The notes beneath the pieces are model-generated. The model saw only the letters and a list, made by a program, of their open reading frames with translations, was not told where the DNA came from and did not search any database. From NCBI RefSeq assembly GCF_002284575.1, contig NZ_NPKJ01000072.1:1-64000 (forward strand): 64,000 bases of DNA, in the 5' to 3' direction. A program made the position numbers and the translations under genes. Of this stretch, positions 15,004-24,761 are shown one piece after another (the first letter of the stretch is position 1; each line of letters begins with the position of its first letter). The stretch is from Mesorhizobium temperatum. GTDB taxonomy: Bacteria > Pseudomonadota > Alphaproteobacteria > Rhizobiales > Rhizobiaceae.

Positions 15004-16518
15004 ATGAAAGCAAACCGTGTCGAGGATGAGATCATGCCATCAGGCCTACAACGGGCCGCTTCAAGGGCTCACCTGTGCCCTCGGGGCGAACACTGGCAAC
15101 AAATCTTTGACCGGCGCACGCCGGAGGAACGGCGCACGTTGTCACACGTCAAGCGCTTCATGGAGCGGCTGGCCGGTGACAGGGAGTTCCGCACGGCGCT
15201 TTTGGAGAACCTCGACGCCCCTCGAGCGGTAACAGAGCGCTACGGCATCGAAGTTGACCCAATGGAGATGCTGCCGCTCTGGTGCGGTGACTACCTGAAG
15301 TACCGCTTCAAGCCGGAGTCTGCCCCGTGGCCGCTGGCTATGATGTGGGACGAGTATATGCGCGAGATGTTGCGCCATCGCGACCTCCTGCGCGACCAAG
15401 GCGAAATGTCGATGATCAACCCTCGCTTTCATGCCTGGCGCGAGCGCCAAATCCGGCGCTGTAACGACGAATTGGGCGAATTGGCGCCGTCGATCACGCA
15501 CCCCATCCTCGCTTTCGAGCTGAGCGAAGGCTGCACCGTCGGTTGCTGGTTCTGTGGCCTCTCGGCGGACCGCTTCAAGGGTTATTATGAATATAGCGAG
15601 GAGCATGCAGAGCTTTGGCGCGGCGTGGTCGGTGTCGCGAGCGAGATGTTTGGTTCGGCAGTCCGCACTGGCTTCTGCTACTGGGCCACAGATCCGATCG
15701 ATAACCCGGACTACGACCGCTTTCTGTTCGACTACCATCAAATCACGGGCGCATTGCCACAAACGACGACGGCCGCCCCGCTCAAGGATCAGGCACTCAC
15801 CAGGCGCGTGCTCGAACTGTTCAAACGCTACGGTGGCGTGACGAATCGTTTCTCCGTGCTAAGTACGAACCATCTCAATCAGATTCACGCGGCGTTTTCG
15901 CCCGAGGACCTGATGGGGGTCGAACTCATCCTGCAGGGCAAGGAGGCGCCGACCGCAAAGGCTTTCACCGGGCGCGCACGCGCGCGGAAGGAGAAACTCA
16001 AGGCAGCCAACAAAGATGATGCAATCGCCTTGCCGGAGGGCTATCCCACGACGATCGCCTGTGTTTCCGGCTTCCTCGTAAATATGCTGCAGGGACGTTT
16101 ACAACTGGTGACGCCGGTACCGGGTAGCGAACGCTGGCCTCTTGGGTACCGAACCGTGGGTCAACGTTTCTTCAGGACGCCCGACGAGTTCCGGGAGGGG
16201 CTCCAGAGCATCATCGACGAGCATATGGTCGAAAGCCCACCTCCCAACCTACCGATCCGCTTCCGCGGAGACCTGCAATACGAGGCAGGGAACCGGTGCT
16301 TCCATCTCCGCTCACGCAACATTGAACACCGGGTGCCCGACGAGGTCGTTCCGATTTCCGTTGGCGATCTAATCGCGTGCGGCAACTGTACAGCCTCGGA
16401 GCTGATTATGCGGGTCACGACGGACGGAGCGAGCGCCCTTGCAGTCGCCGACCTGCTCGATCAGCTATACGCGGCCGGGGTGATCGAAGAGGACCTCGAC
16501 ATCCTTGCCGCCGCATAG
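15004..16518 (+). CDS. Radical SAM peptide epimerase, PoyD-like
   Basis: A 504-residue radical SAM enzyme from ATG 15004 (ATG 15034 is an alternative), 51 bp after the precursor gene. The amino third (about 1-165) has no named fold. The cluster motif is SEGCTVGCWFCGLSADRF, with Cys177, Cys181 and Cys184 in CxxxCxxC spacing, followed by HFGG-like and barrel segments. Late cysteines occur at 432 (NRCFHLR), 459 and 462 (CGNC); in OspD-type epimerases a non-cluster Cys gives the hydrogen atom, so one of these is a candidate. The motif context and length match the PoyD/OspD family, which makes D-residues in ribosomal peptides. Its likely substrate is the valine-rich tail encoded just upstream. Confidence 0.85.
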   Translation: MKANRVEDEIMPSGLQRAASRAHLCPRGEHWQQIFDRRTPEERRTLSHVKRFMERLAGDREFRTALLENLDAPRAVTERYGIEVDPMEMLPLWCGDYLKYRFKPESAPWPLAMMWDEYMREMLRHRDLLRDQGEMSMINPRFHAWRERQIRRCNDELGELAPSITHPILAFELSEGCTVGCWFCGLSADRFKGYYEYSEEHAELWRGVVGVASEMFGSAVRTGFCYWATDPIDNPDYDRFLFDYHQITGALPQTTTAAPLKDQALTRRVLELFKRYGGVTNRFSVLSTNHLNQIHAAFSPEDLMGVELILQGKEAPTAKAFTGRARARKEKLKAANKDDAIALPEGYPTTIACVSGFLVNMLQGRLQLVTPVPGSERWPLGYRTVGQRFFRTPDEFREGLQSIIDEHMVESPPPNLPIRFRGDLQYEAGNRCFHLRSRNIEHRVPDEVVPISVGDLIACGNCTASELIMRVTTDGASALAVADLLDQLYAAGVIEEDLDILAAA

Positions 16519-16900
16519 CACGGCCCGCCATCTCATCCTCCTTCGGCTCAACGAAGATTTGCAACAGAACCATCTGACGAGCATTCCCAATTCTGCCCCT
16601 AAACTAGAAACCCGACTTTGCGCACAACCGGCATTCATGATCGCGACAGCGGACAGGTTGCCAGCCAGACCCGCGTAAACGACAGACGTGTCGCCTGAAA
16701 ATAGTCCGCGAGGGCCGCCGGATCGCTCGCAAGGCCTCATCGTCGACAATGCAGACGCTTGGTCTCGTCGAGAGATACTCTAGCGCCATTGCTCGGGTTG
16801 CCGAGCCGCCCGTCGGCTCCCCATCGGGGAGCCATCCTACATTCACATGTTCGGAGTCGCTTGCTCGATAACCGATCTGCGAACCGCGCAAGCAGATGTT
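16519..16900. other. Intergenic region with weak response-regulator remnant
   Basis: On the minus strand at about 16700-16800 a frame reads TRPSVCIVDDEALRAIRR, like the amino end of a FixJ/NodW-type receiver domain (VCIVDDDEALR). It frameshifts within 30 codons and no intact gene follows. Nothing else is recognised here. Confidence 0.35.
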
Positions 16901-18358
16901 TCAGATCCCGCCCACGCAGAGGTATTTCATTTCGAGGTAGTCCTCGAGGCCATGGCGGGAACCCTCCCGCCCGATACCGGACTGTTTTATCCCGCCGAAG
17001 GGTGCCGCTTCCGATGACATGCGTCCCGTGTTGATGCCAACCATGCCATATTCCAAAGCCTCGGCCACACGCCAGACACGCTTCAGGTTTGAGGCATAAA
17101 AATAGGCGGCGAGGCCGTAGATCGTGTCGTTGGCCTCACGTACCACCTGATCAGCATCGTTGAAGCGAATGATCGGCGCCAGCGGCCCGAATGTCTCCTC
17201 CTGCGCAACTGCCATCACGCTGGAAATCTCGGTGAGGACCGTGGGTTCAAAAAACGTGCCTTCCTCGCCGATGCGTTTGCCCCCGCATCGAATTGTGCCG
17301 CGTTTGGCGACGGCATCGGCGATATGGGATTCGATCTTGGCCAGAGCTTGCTTGTCGATGAGCGGTCCGATGTCCACTCCGGGAGCGAAGCCGTCGCCAA
17401 CCGATAGGCGCCGGACTTTCTCCACGAATTTCTCGACGAACTCATCGTGAACGCGCGACTGGACATAAAGGCGGTTCGCCGAAACGCAGGTCTGGCCGGC
17501 ATTGCGGAACTTCGCCTGGATCGCTCCGTCAACCGCAGCGTCGATATCGGCGTCGTCGAAGACGATGAAAGGTGCATTGCCGCCCAACTCGAGGCTGACC
17601 TTCTTGATCTGGTCCGAGCACTGGCGCATCAGCAGCCGGCCAACCTCGGTCGAGCCGGTGAAGCTGATCTTGCGGACCTTGGGGTTGGTGCAGAGTTCAC
17701 GGCCGACGCCATCACCTTCGGACGCATAGATCAGGTTGACGACGCCTTCGGGAAACCCAGCCTCATGCGCTAGGGCGAACATTGCGCCAGCCACGAGCGG
17801 CGTCTGTTCAGCGGGCTTGAGGGTGATCGTGCAGCCCGCCGCCAAGGCTGGTGAGATCTTGCGCGCCACCATGGAAGCGGGGAAATTCCATGGCGTGATC
17901 GTGCCGACGACGCCGATGGGCTGCTTGATCACCAGCATCCGACGGTCCGTCGATGGTGCGGAGATCGTCTCGCCATAGATGCGATTGGCCTCTTCGGCGT
18001 ACCATTGCAGATACGCCGCAGCATGCGATATCTCCGACCTGGCTTCCGCAAGCGGCTTGCCCATCTCCGCAGTGAGAATCGCGGCGAGATCGTCGGCGTG
18101 GTCGATGATCGACTGGTGCCATCGCCACAGAACATCGCTGCGCTCACGTGCGGTCAACGCCGCCCATCCAGGCTGCGCGATATAGGCTTTGTCGATCGCA
18201 GCGCGTGTCTCCTCCGCGCCCATGTCGGGGAGTTCTGCCAGCACTTCGCCGGTCGATGGATTGAAGACCTCGAATGTCCGGCCGCTAACAGGCGTGACAA
18301 GTGCCGGCAGGCAGTCGATGGCTCCAAACAGGTCGGGGGATTTCAGGTGGCGGATCAT
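16901..18358 (-). CDS. gabD: NAD(P)-dependent succinate-semialdehyde dehydrogenase-type enzyme
   Basis: 485 residues from ATG 18358; an upstream TTG behind GAGGAGG would add a few. It belongs to the aldehyde dehydrogenase superfamily, with TPWNFPASM, TLKPAEQTP, the nucleotide-binding SFTGSTEVGR, catalytic Glu257 in LELGG and nucleophile Cys291 in NAGQTCVSANR, and EETFGPLAP near the end. Overall sequence and the SGIGREGS end fit GabD, which oxidises succinate semialdehyde to succinate in GABA breakdown. No gabT lies next to it. It appears complete and is transcribed alone. Confidence 0.88.
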   Translation of the reverse strand: MIRHLKSPDLFGAIDCLPALVTPVSGRTFEVFNPSTGEVLAELPDMGAEETRAAIDKAYIAQPGWAALTARERSDVLWRWHQSIIDHADDLAAILTAEMGKPLAEARSEISHAAAYLQWYAEEANRIYGETISAPSTDRRMLVIKQPIGVVGTITPWNFPASMVARKISPALAAGCTITLKPAEQTPLVAGAMFALAHEAGFPEGVVNLIYASEGDGVGRELCTNPKVRKISFTGSTEVGRLLMRQCSDQIKKVSLELGGNAPFIVFDDADIDAAVDGAIQAKFRNAGQTCVSANRLYVQSRVHDEFVEKFVEKVRRLSVGDGFAPGVDIGPLIDKQALAKIESHIADAVAKRGTIRCGGKRIGEEGTFFEPTVLTEISSVMAVAQEETFGPLAPIIRFNDADQVVREANDTIYGLAAYFYASNLKRVWRVAEALEYGMVGINTGRMSSEAAPFGGIKQSGIGREGSRHGLEDYLEMKYLCVGGI

Positions 18359-18838
18359 CGGCAGGCACAGGGGCAATACCGGATTCCTCCTCAACGCAGC
18401 GGATATTCATGTCGGCAGAGTGTTGGTATGTATTCCCCACGTCCGGGTTCCTTATAGGGCCTCGGCCAGACGGCTGGTAGACCACCGTATCCAACTGCAA
18501 AGGGAAAATACTTTGAATTCTCTAATCGATGCTCGCGGTTCTCGCTAGGCGAAAAAATCGGACGTCGGCTTTGCCATCCGCACGCAGTGCATGCTGGTGG
18601 CCTGCGCCTACAATCTGCGGACCACGATCGGCGTCCTCTATCACCCAAGAGAGGCTGGCGTGAGGAGGAGCGCGCCACAATCAGACGAGTCGGCCGCCTG
18701 AACCGGCAAATGCCTTGCAAGGCCCCGAAAACCGCTCCGCGGGCCTTTAAAAAACCTCACTAGCCCACCGAATCGGACTTCGCTCCACACGCGAAAAGGC
18801 CTCACAAGGGGACAAGGAAGACGAATGGGCTCCTGGAC
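18359..18838. other. Gap with possible transposase tail
   Basis: A plus-strand frame at about 18560-18660 reads VGFAIRTQCMLVACAYNLRT, similar to the carboxyl end of IS5/IS1182-type transposases. A GC-rich stem (AAGGCCC ... GGGCCTT, about 18719-18747) lies downstream. No intact gene. Confidence 0.35.
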
Positions 18839-20233
18839 TTATCCTTTGCCCCCCAGCGGCGGGCCAACGACCATAATGGCGGGCTCGGCCGAAAGCAGCT
18901 TCTTCGCCGCGGCCTTGACCTGGTCGAGCGTCACCTGATCGATGAGGGCGGCGCGGCGCTGGATGTGGTCGATGCCGAAATCGTCGAGCTGCATCTCGAC
19001 CAGCGTGGCTGCAATCGAGCTGGAGGAATCCAGATGGTTGATGGCATAGGCGCCGATCAGATATTTTTTGCTCGCCTCGAGCTCGGACTCCGTCGGCCCC
19101 TTCTCCGCCAGCTCCTTCACCACTTGGCGCAAGATGCTCAGCGTCTCGGCGGCGCGGTCCGACCGTGTCGCCGTTGTAACCAGCAGCGCATGAGAATGCT
19201 CGTTATCGACCAGATAAGAGCCGACGCCATAGGCAAGGCCGCGCTTTTCGCGCACCTCCTCCCACAGGCGCGACGTGAAGGGCGAGCCGCCGAGGATGTC
19301 GTTCATCAGCAGCGCGGCGAAGAAATCCGGCTCGCTGCGTCCAACGCCTGGAAAAGCCAACCGCAGCGAGGTCTGCGGAAGGTCGTAGTTCGCCTCCACC
19401 TGTTGTCCGAGTTTTGCGGCGACATCGGCAACGGGGGAGAGCGTCTGCTTCTGAGGCAATTCGCCAAACAGCTGGTCGAGCTTTTCACTCAGCCTCTTCG
19501 CGTCAATGTCTCCGACCACGGCAACATGGAGCCCGCCGCGTGCGAAAGTGGCCTTGTGGAAGGCGCCGAGATCGGCCGGCGTGACGCCGGCGAGGCTCTC
19601 TTTGGTCCCTTCGTCCGGCCTCGAATAGGGGTGCGCGCCGTAGATCGCGCGCAGCCATTTGCGCTCGGCGATCGCCTTGGGGTCGCGCTTACTAGCGATG
19701 ATGCCGGAGAGAATCTGGGCGCGGATGCGGTCGATCGGCTCCTGGTCGAAGCGCGGCCTGTTGACCGCGAGCCGAAGCAGATCGAAAGCGGCGTCCTTCC
19801 GCAGGGAAAGCATGCGCATCGAGCCATAAATGCCGTCGCGCTGCGCTTCGAAGCTCATCTCGGCGCCGGCATCGTCGAGCTTCACCTGGAAGGCATCCCT
19901 GTCGAGATCGCCGGCGCCCTCGGCGAACAGGCCGGTCATCAGATGAGCGAGCCCCTCCTTGCCGACCGGGTCCTGGGTGGTGCCGCCGTCGAAGACAAAG
20001 CGGATGGCGACAATCGGCACCGTATGGTCCTCCACCAGCCAGGCGGTGATGCCCTTTTCAGATTTCACCTCCTGGATGGTCATCGCCGCATGGGCGGTGA
20101 GCGCCGGCAGGATGAGGAAGAAAGTGGCGAGGAGAAGGATGGCCAGCGGGGTGACGAGCCGCGCGGCCCTCCCTTCTCCCAGAAGGGGAGAAGGCAAGGC
20201 GTGCGCGAAGGTGCTGCGGTATTGGTTCGTCAT
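18839..20233 (-). CDS. M16-family peptidase-like subunit lacking the zinc motif
   Basis: 464 residues from ATG 20233, which starts four bases after the stop of the paired upstream gene. A hydrophobic segment (about 30-50, LAILLLATFFLILPALTAHA) acts as signal peptide or anchor. It has the two-lobed M16 fold (GGTTQDPVGKEGLAHLMTGLF, RLWEEVREKRGLAYGVGSYL) but lacks the HxxEH zinc site, so it is the noncatalytic partner of a PqqL/PMPCB-type heterodimer. Substrate unknown; location periplasmic or membrane-anchored. Confidence 0.9.
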   Translation of the reverse strand: MTNQYRSTFAHALPSPLLGEGRAARLVTPLAILLLATFFLILPALTAHAAMTIQEVKSEKGITAWLVEDHTVPIVAIRFVFDGGTTQDPVGKEGLAHLMTGLFAEGAGDLDRDAFQVKLDDAGAEMSFEAQRDGIYGSMRMLSLRKDAAFDLLRLAVNRPRFDQEPIDRIRAQILSGIIASKRDPKAIAERKWLRAIYGAHPYSRPDEGTKESLAGVTPADLGAFHKATFARGGLHVAVVGDIDAKRLSEKLDQLFGELPQKQTLSPVADVAAKLGQQVEANYDLPQTSLRLAFPGVGRSEPDFFAALLMNDILGGSPFTSRLWEEVREKRGLAYGVGSYLVDNEHSHALLVTTATRSDRAAETLSILRQVVKELAEKGPTESELEASKKYLIGAYAINHLDSSSSIAATLVEMQLDDFGIDHIQRRAALIDQVTLDQVKAAAKKLLSAEPAIMVVGPPLGGKG

Positions 20234-20237
20234 CACA

Positions 20238-21827
20238 TCATTTCTCTGTCTTGGGCAAGAGATAGCCGGTGGTCGAATGGTCGGGCACGAGATAGCGGCC
20301 GGCAACGCCCTTTACTTGGTCGGCGGTGACCTTGCGGATGCGGTCCGGCCATTCCTCGACATCATTTACGCTGCCGCCGGTGGCAAGCGTGGCGCCATAC
20401 ATGAGGGCCATGTAGGCCGGGTTGTCGCGGGCGAGGATCACCGAGCGGACCTGGCGGTCCTTGGCCTCGTCCAGCTCGTCATCGGTCACACCGTCCTTGA
20501 CGATGCGGGCGATCTCCGCGTCGACCGCCGCTTCCAGATCGGCGATCTTGGCATCGCCGCGCGGCGAGCCGTAGATGGTGAAGCTGGTGGCATCGAGCAT
20601 GGTGCCCCCGAAATTGGCGCCGGCCTCGGCGGCAATGCCCTGCTTCACCAACAGCTGCTGGTAGAGCCGGCTGCGATTGTTGCCGCCGAGGATTTCGGCC
20701 AGGAGGTCGAGCGCTTCGGCCTCGCCAGGTTCGGCCGTATGATAGGACGGCACCACCCATTGCGTGGAAAAGCGGGGCACCGAAACGCGCGCGTCGGTCA
20801 GCGTCACCGTGCGCTTGGTGTTCTGCTCGGGTTCGACCGGACGGATGCGGGCTAAACCAAGACCCGCCGCAACCTTTCCATACGTCTTCTCGGCCAGCGC
20901 CTTCACCGTTTCCGGCTCGACGTCGCCGGTCACCACCAGAACGGCGTTATTGGGCCTATAATATAGGTTATAGAAACAGACCGCGTCGTTCCAGTTCAGC
21001 TTCTCCAACTCCTGCATCCAGCCGATGACCGGGATACGGTAGGGCTGGCTCTGCCACAACGTCGCGTCGACCTCCTCGTCCATCACCGCCTGCGGATTGT
21101 TGTCGATGCGCGAGCGGCGCTCCTCCAGGATCACGTCGCGCTCGGTCTTGATATCATCGTCGGTGAGGTTGAGGTTGAACATGCGATCGGCCTCGAAGCT
21201 CATCATCTGCTCCAACGCCGAAGGCGCCACCGTCTCATAGAAGGCGGTGTAGTCGTAATCGGTGAAGGCATTATGCGAGCCGCCGATCTCGGCCACGGCG
21301 CGGTCGAACTCGCCGGCGGCATGGTTGATCGTCGCCGCCTTGAACATCAGATGCTCGACGAAATGGGCAATGCCCGACTTGCCCGGCTGCTCGTCGGCGC
21401 TGCCGATATTGTACCACACCATATGGGTGACGACCGGCGCACGGTGATCAGGAATGACGACCACCTCCATGCCGTTGTCGAGCAGGAAATCCGTCGCCTT
21501 GCCGTGATTGTTGGTGGCCAGAACCGGAGCGGTCGTCGAGAGAACCAACGCGGTCGCAATGAATGCCCTGCGCAGCCAGTGAGACCGAAGTTCGATCAAT
21601 GGCTCCCGTTGTGGTGGCGGGTCGACAGGCAAGGTTCGAGGCAAAGTGATTTGTTCCTCATTTTGAAGGCGCTGCGTCCCCGTCTCCCCTTGTTGTGGGC
21701 GAAGGTGGGCCGGCGGGCAGCGCCGAGCCAGATGAGCAACCGTCTTCATCTTGCCAGGCCTTGCTCGAGCGTCATCTTCGGATGGGTCTGGGAGGCCCGC
21801 GGCTGTATTTTTTGGTGAGGTGATCAT
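20238..21827 (-). CDS. M16-family zinc metallopeptidase (active subunit)
   Basis: The start ATG 21827 is fixed by AAGGAG seven bases upstream and gives 529 residues. The HxxEH zinc motif is intact (His155, Glu158, His159 in AHFVEHLMF), with the downstream Glu region ERDVILEERRSR. A hydrophobic segment at about 84-104 ends in Ala-Thr and looks like an export signal, but 80 odd, proline-rich residues precede it; a shorter product from a later start is possible. It forms an operon with the noncatalytic M16 gene. A sigma-54 promoter and a NifA-type site lie directly upstream, so symbiotic expression is likely. Possible roles include processing of peptides in the periplasm (inference). Confidence 0.92.
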   Translation of the reverse strand: MITSPKNTAAGLPDPSEDDARARPGKMKTVAHLARRCPPAHLRPQQGETGTQRLQNEEQITLPRTLPVDPPPQREPLIELRSHWLRRAFIATALVLSTTAPVLATNNHGKATDFLLDNGMEVVVIPDHRAPVVTHMVWYNIGSADEQPGKSGIAHFVEHLMFKAATINHAAGEFDRAVAEIGGSHNAFTDYDYTAFYETVAPSALEQMMSFEADRMFNLNLTDDDIKTERDVILEERRSRIDNNPQAVMDEEVDATLWQSQPYRIPVIGWMQELEKLNWNDAVCFYNLYYRPNNAVLVVTGDVEPETVKALAEKTYGKVAAGLGLARIRPVEPEQNTKRTVTLTDARVSVPRFSTQWVVPSYHTAEPGEAEALDLLAEILGGNNRSRLYQQLLVKQGIAAEAGANFGGTMLDATSFTIYGSPRGDAKIADLEAAVDAEIARIVKDGVTDDELDEAKDRQVRSVILARDNPAYMALMYGATLATGGSVNDVEEWPDRIRKVTADQVKGVAGRYLVPDHSTTGYLLPKTEK

Positions 21828-21866
21828 GAGTTCTCCTTGGTCAGTGACGCGTTTGCGGATGACCAC

Positions 21867-21882
21867 GCATGTACCGTGCCAA
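21867..21882 (-). promoter_or_regulatory. Sigma-54 promoter of the M16 peptidase operon
   Basis: On the minus strand TTGGCACGGTACATGC has a perfect -24 half (TGGCACG) and GG-N10-GC spacing; the -12 half is ATGC instead of TTGC. The predicted start is near 21855, 28 bp before the ATG of the M16 gene at 21827. Confidence 0.65.
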
Positions 21883-21925
21883 TCAGAAAACCGTTGGAGG
21901 CAATGTGATAAATCGGGCTCTGCTA

Positions 21926-21941
21926 TGTTGCGTATCCGACA
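21926..21941 (-). promoter_or_regulatory. NifA-type upstream activator sequence (TGT-N10-ACA)
   Basis: Exact TGT-N10-ACA, centred 78 bp upstream of the predicted sigma-54 start of the M16 operon. The motif is palindromic, so strand is given by the gene. The combination with a -24/-12 element is stronger than either alone. Confidence 0.6.
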
Positions 21942-22896
21942 TTGTCGGACATCGGACCTCGCCGAACGCGAAGCGCTTGCGGCTTGAGGCGATACCTTAC
22001 GCGTGCGGAAGACGATCGAGCATGCTGCCGCGGAGGGAGATAGGATGCGCCTCGAATTCACTGCGGCACTAAGAGGGTTGGAATGGAGACGATGCTCGTC
22101 GCCGCAGGATGCTGTCCTCGACAGGGAGGCCAAGGTCGACGCTGAACGAGCAGTGTGTGCCCGGCAGGGAAGAGGAGCTGGCCGCCAAGCTATTCGCAGT
22201 GCAGGTGGCGGAGAGGCGAGGGGAGCTTGGCGGGCCGACGTCGAGGAGGCGCTCAACGGCACCTGGCTAAAGCGTGGCATCGCCGGGTCTGGCCTCGGCA
22301 GCGTGCCTGATCAGCTGTCAGAGTTGTCCAAAGCTATCAGGGATCGCGAGGCAATGTGTGTACACCTCCCGACAAGATCGCGGGCTGCCAGACGCTGGGC
22401 CGTGCACCCAAGCCGACAAAGAGCGCGTAGACGTTTTGAAAAACCGACAAACAAGCCAGCGACGGGAGGTGCTCTTGGCGTGTTTCCTATCGGCGTGCCT
22501 TCTTCAATTTCCGGAGCGGACCACGAAACCGCAATCGCCGTCCTCAAGGACGCTGAGACATTGCGGCTAATTGATCATAAATCGGCGGATGCGCGGACGA
22601 AGCGGCCTTGCGCGATGCCCTTTGCTGATCCCGCCGGGCGACCGCAGGCTGCAGCTGATCGAGATTTGGTAAAAGGCGATCGACGGCCGGACGGCGATTG
22701 GTGGACGGCATGAGCAGCGCGCTAAATATTACGCTTCGCGTCAAAAATCTAAATTCGCGACAGAATCACAAGCGATAGCTTCCGAACCTTTCGCCGAGAG
22801 CGGGTTCGTATAGCACCGCCACAGCCGCATTCACCTTGAATCGCAAGTTCACCTGTGGCCGTAAAAGAATGCAGTCATCGCGCAACGCCCCGATCT
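21942..22896. other. Long gap without recognised gene
   Basis: A 236-codon plus-strand frame (22003-22713) has no recognisable family, an odd Arg/Ala-rich composition and no ribosome binding site, and short protein-like pieces switch frame. Probably decayed sequence. No repeats or RNA genes were identified. Confidence 0.4.
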
Positions 22897-24432
22897 TCAA
22901 TTGTTGCCTCTTTGCTGGCTTGGTCGCGCATCGAGCTCTTTCAGAATAGAGTGCTGGATTTTGCCCAACGCCGTTCGCGGCAATTCTTTGGTGAAAATAA
23001 ACTCGCGCGGGACTTTGAAACGGGCGACCTGGGACTGCACATGGGCAGCCAGTGCTTCTGCTTCGATCCGAGCCCCCGCCCGCCTGATCACGTAGGCGAC
23101 CGGCACTTCGTCCCAGCGCGGATCCGGCCGGCCGACGACAGCGCATTCTGCGACATCGGGGTGCTCGTTAAGCACACGCTCGACTTCCGCCGGATAGATG
23201 TTTTCTCCGCCGGAAATGATCAGGTTCTTTTTGCGATCACGGACCCAAAAATAACCGTCGGCATCGCGGTGACCGAGGTCGCCACTGCGATACCAGCCGT
23301 CACGCAGCGCCTTTCGGGTCGCTTGTTGATCGCGCCAATATTCATAGAAGACGTTGGGGCCCCGCACCGCGATTTCACCTGGTACGCCTGGCTGCAACTC
23401 CTTGCCAGCGTCGTCGATAATCATGGCTTCGCAACATAGTCCCGGTAGGCCAGTCGACCCCTCGCGCGAAAGATCACCGCCGAGCCTCGTATAGATGGCG
23501 AGGGGACAAGTTTCCGTGGAGCCGTAGACCTGCAGTACCGGTACCCCTCGCGCGGTAACGCGCTCGATCAAATGTTGAGCTACAATTGTCGAGCCGGTCG
23601 AAACAGCCTTTAAGGACGATAGATCGGTTGTCGACCATTCGGCGTGGTCTGCCAACGCTTGAATGGTCGTCGGTACCAATGCCGTAAGCGTTGGCCGATC
23701 GCGCTCGAAGGCAGCAAGTGTCGCGTTTGGCGCAAACCGAGAATGGATCGTGACCGTCGCACCATGATGCAATGCCGGAGTGGTCTGAATGTTGAGCCCG
23801 CCCACGTGAAAGAACGGCAATACCGAGAGCACATGATCCTCCGAAGTCAGGGCATGCATGTGCTGACTCATCACCCCATTCCAGAGCAATGCTTCTTGGC
23901 GGAGGACCGCGCCTTTCGGCCGTCCGGTAGTGCCAGAAGTGTAGATTATCATAAGCGGACAGCTCAAGTCGGCATGTGGGTTGCGGCCATCGCCAATGCC
24001 TTGGTCCAACAGGTTGCCCCATGTACTCCCGCGAGGGGGAGCGAAGTCGAAACCGACGACGAAGATGTCGGGCAGCCTGTGTGCCAGAGGCGGCAGAAGT
24101 GCCGCAAAGGCCTGCTCAACCACTACTACCTTTGCATCGGCGTTGGACAAGATGAAGAGCTGCTCAGCCACGGAGAGCCGCCAGTTCAAAGGCACCAAAA
24201 TCGCGCCAATACGCGCACAGGCATAGAGGAGAACCAGGTAATCAGGTCGGTTTAGGCTGAGGATAGCCACGCGGTCGCCTTTATTGACTCCGAGCCCGGT
24301 GTTCAGGGCGCGAGCGGTTTGCTCAATGCGTTGGCCTAAGGCGGCGTAGCTCAAGGTCTCGCCCTCGAACCGGATTGCGAGCTTGTCGGGAGCAAACGCC
24401 GCATTGCGGTCTATCAGCGTGCAGAGATCCAT
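22897..24432 (-). CDS. Acyl-CoA synthetase (AMP-forming)
   Basis: 511 residues, the usual length of class I adenylate-forming ligases. Motifs: the phosphate loop YTSGTTGRPKGA, the VYGSTETCP segment, GWYRSGDLGHRD and the terminal hinge DRKKNLIISGGENIYPAEVE, and catalytic Lys near the end in PRTALGKIQ. It activates a carboxylic acid to its CoA ester in the cytoplasm; the substrate cannot be told. The carboxylase genes 330 bp upstream on the same strand suggest it feeds them or acts on a related acid. There is no membrane segment. Confidence 0.88.
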   Translation of the reverse strand: MDLCTLIDRNAAFAPDKLAIRFEGETLSYAALGQRIEQTARALNTGLGVNKGDRVAILSLNRPDYLVLLYACARIGAILVPLNWRLSVAEQLFILSNADAKVVVVEQAFAALLPPLAHRLPDIFVVGFDFAPPRGSTWGNLLDQGIGDGRNPHADLSCPLMIIYTSGTTGRPKGAVLRQEALLWNGVMSQHMHALTSEDHVLSVLPFFHVGGLNIQTTPALHHGATVTIHSRFAPNATLAAFERDRPTLTALVPTTIQALADHAEWSTTDLSSLKAVSTGSTIVAQHLIERVTARGVPVLQVYGSTETCPLAIYTRLGGDLSREGSTGLPGLCCEAMIIDDAGKELQPGVPGEIAVRGPNVFYEYWRDQQATRKALRDGWYRSGDLGHRDADGYFWVRDRKKNLIISGGENIYPAEVERVLNEHPDVAECAVVGRPDPRWDEVPVAYVIRRAGARIEAEALAAHVQSQVARFKVPREFIFTKELPRTALGKIQHSILKELDARPSQQRGNN

Positions 24433-24761
24433 CGTCAGCCATCCTTCTGTCCGGGCCCTTACAGAGCCTCTCCCGACGCGGACGATGCCACTCCGGGTCT
24501 TGATTACCTTGTGCTACCTCTAACACGCGATCCCGTTGCGATTTCTATTGCGCATGGTGGCAAGGTTGAGGCATCGCGAGGAATACCATCGCCCTATCCA
24601 GCCAAGACTGATCAGCGGTTACGTGCCATCACATATCGCCCTCCCGCAAAGGACCCCTGCTCGACCAGCGAGCGGGCGATTCGCCTGGTCGAGACCCGCC
24701 AGTGCGGTGTCCGCGACCGGCCGCGATAGGCCAAATGTGCATTTTTGACAGATCGGAAACA
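24433..24761. other. Gap between acyl-CoA synthetase and carboxyltransferase genes
   Basis: 329 bp without a convincing gene. No clear terminator, riboswitch or -24/-12 element. A promoter for the synthetase gene could lie here. Confidence 0.4.

Noticed and set aside
18965..20329. 454-codon open frame opposite the M16 peptidase
   Set aside because: It is antisense to a well-supported gene, with His/Arg-rich composition typical of the reverse of GC-rich coding DNA.
22003..22713. 236-codon open frame on the plus strand
   Set aside because: It has Arg/Ala-rich composition typical of noncoding GC-rich DNA, no ribosome binding site and no recognisable motif.
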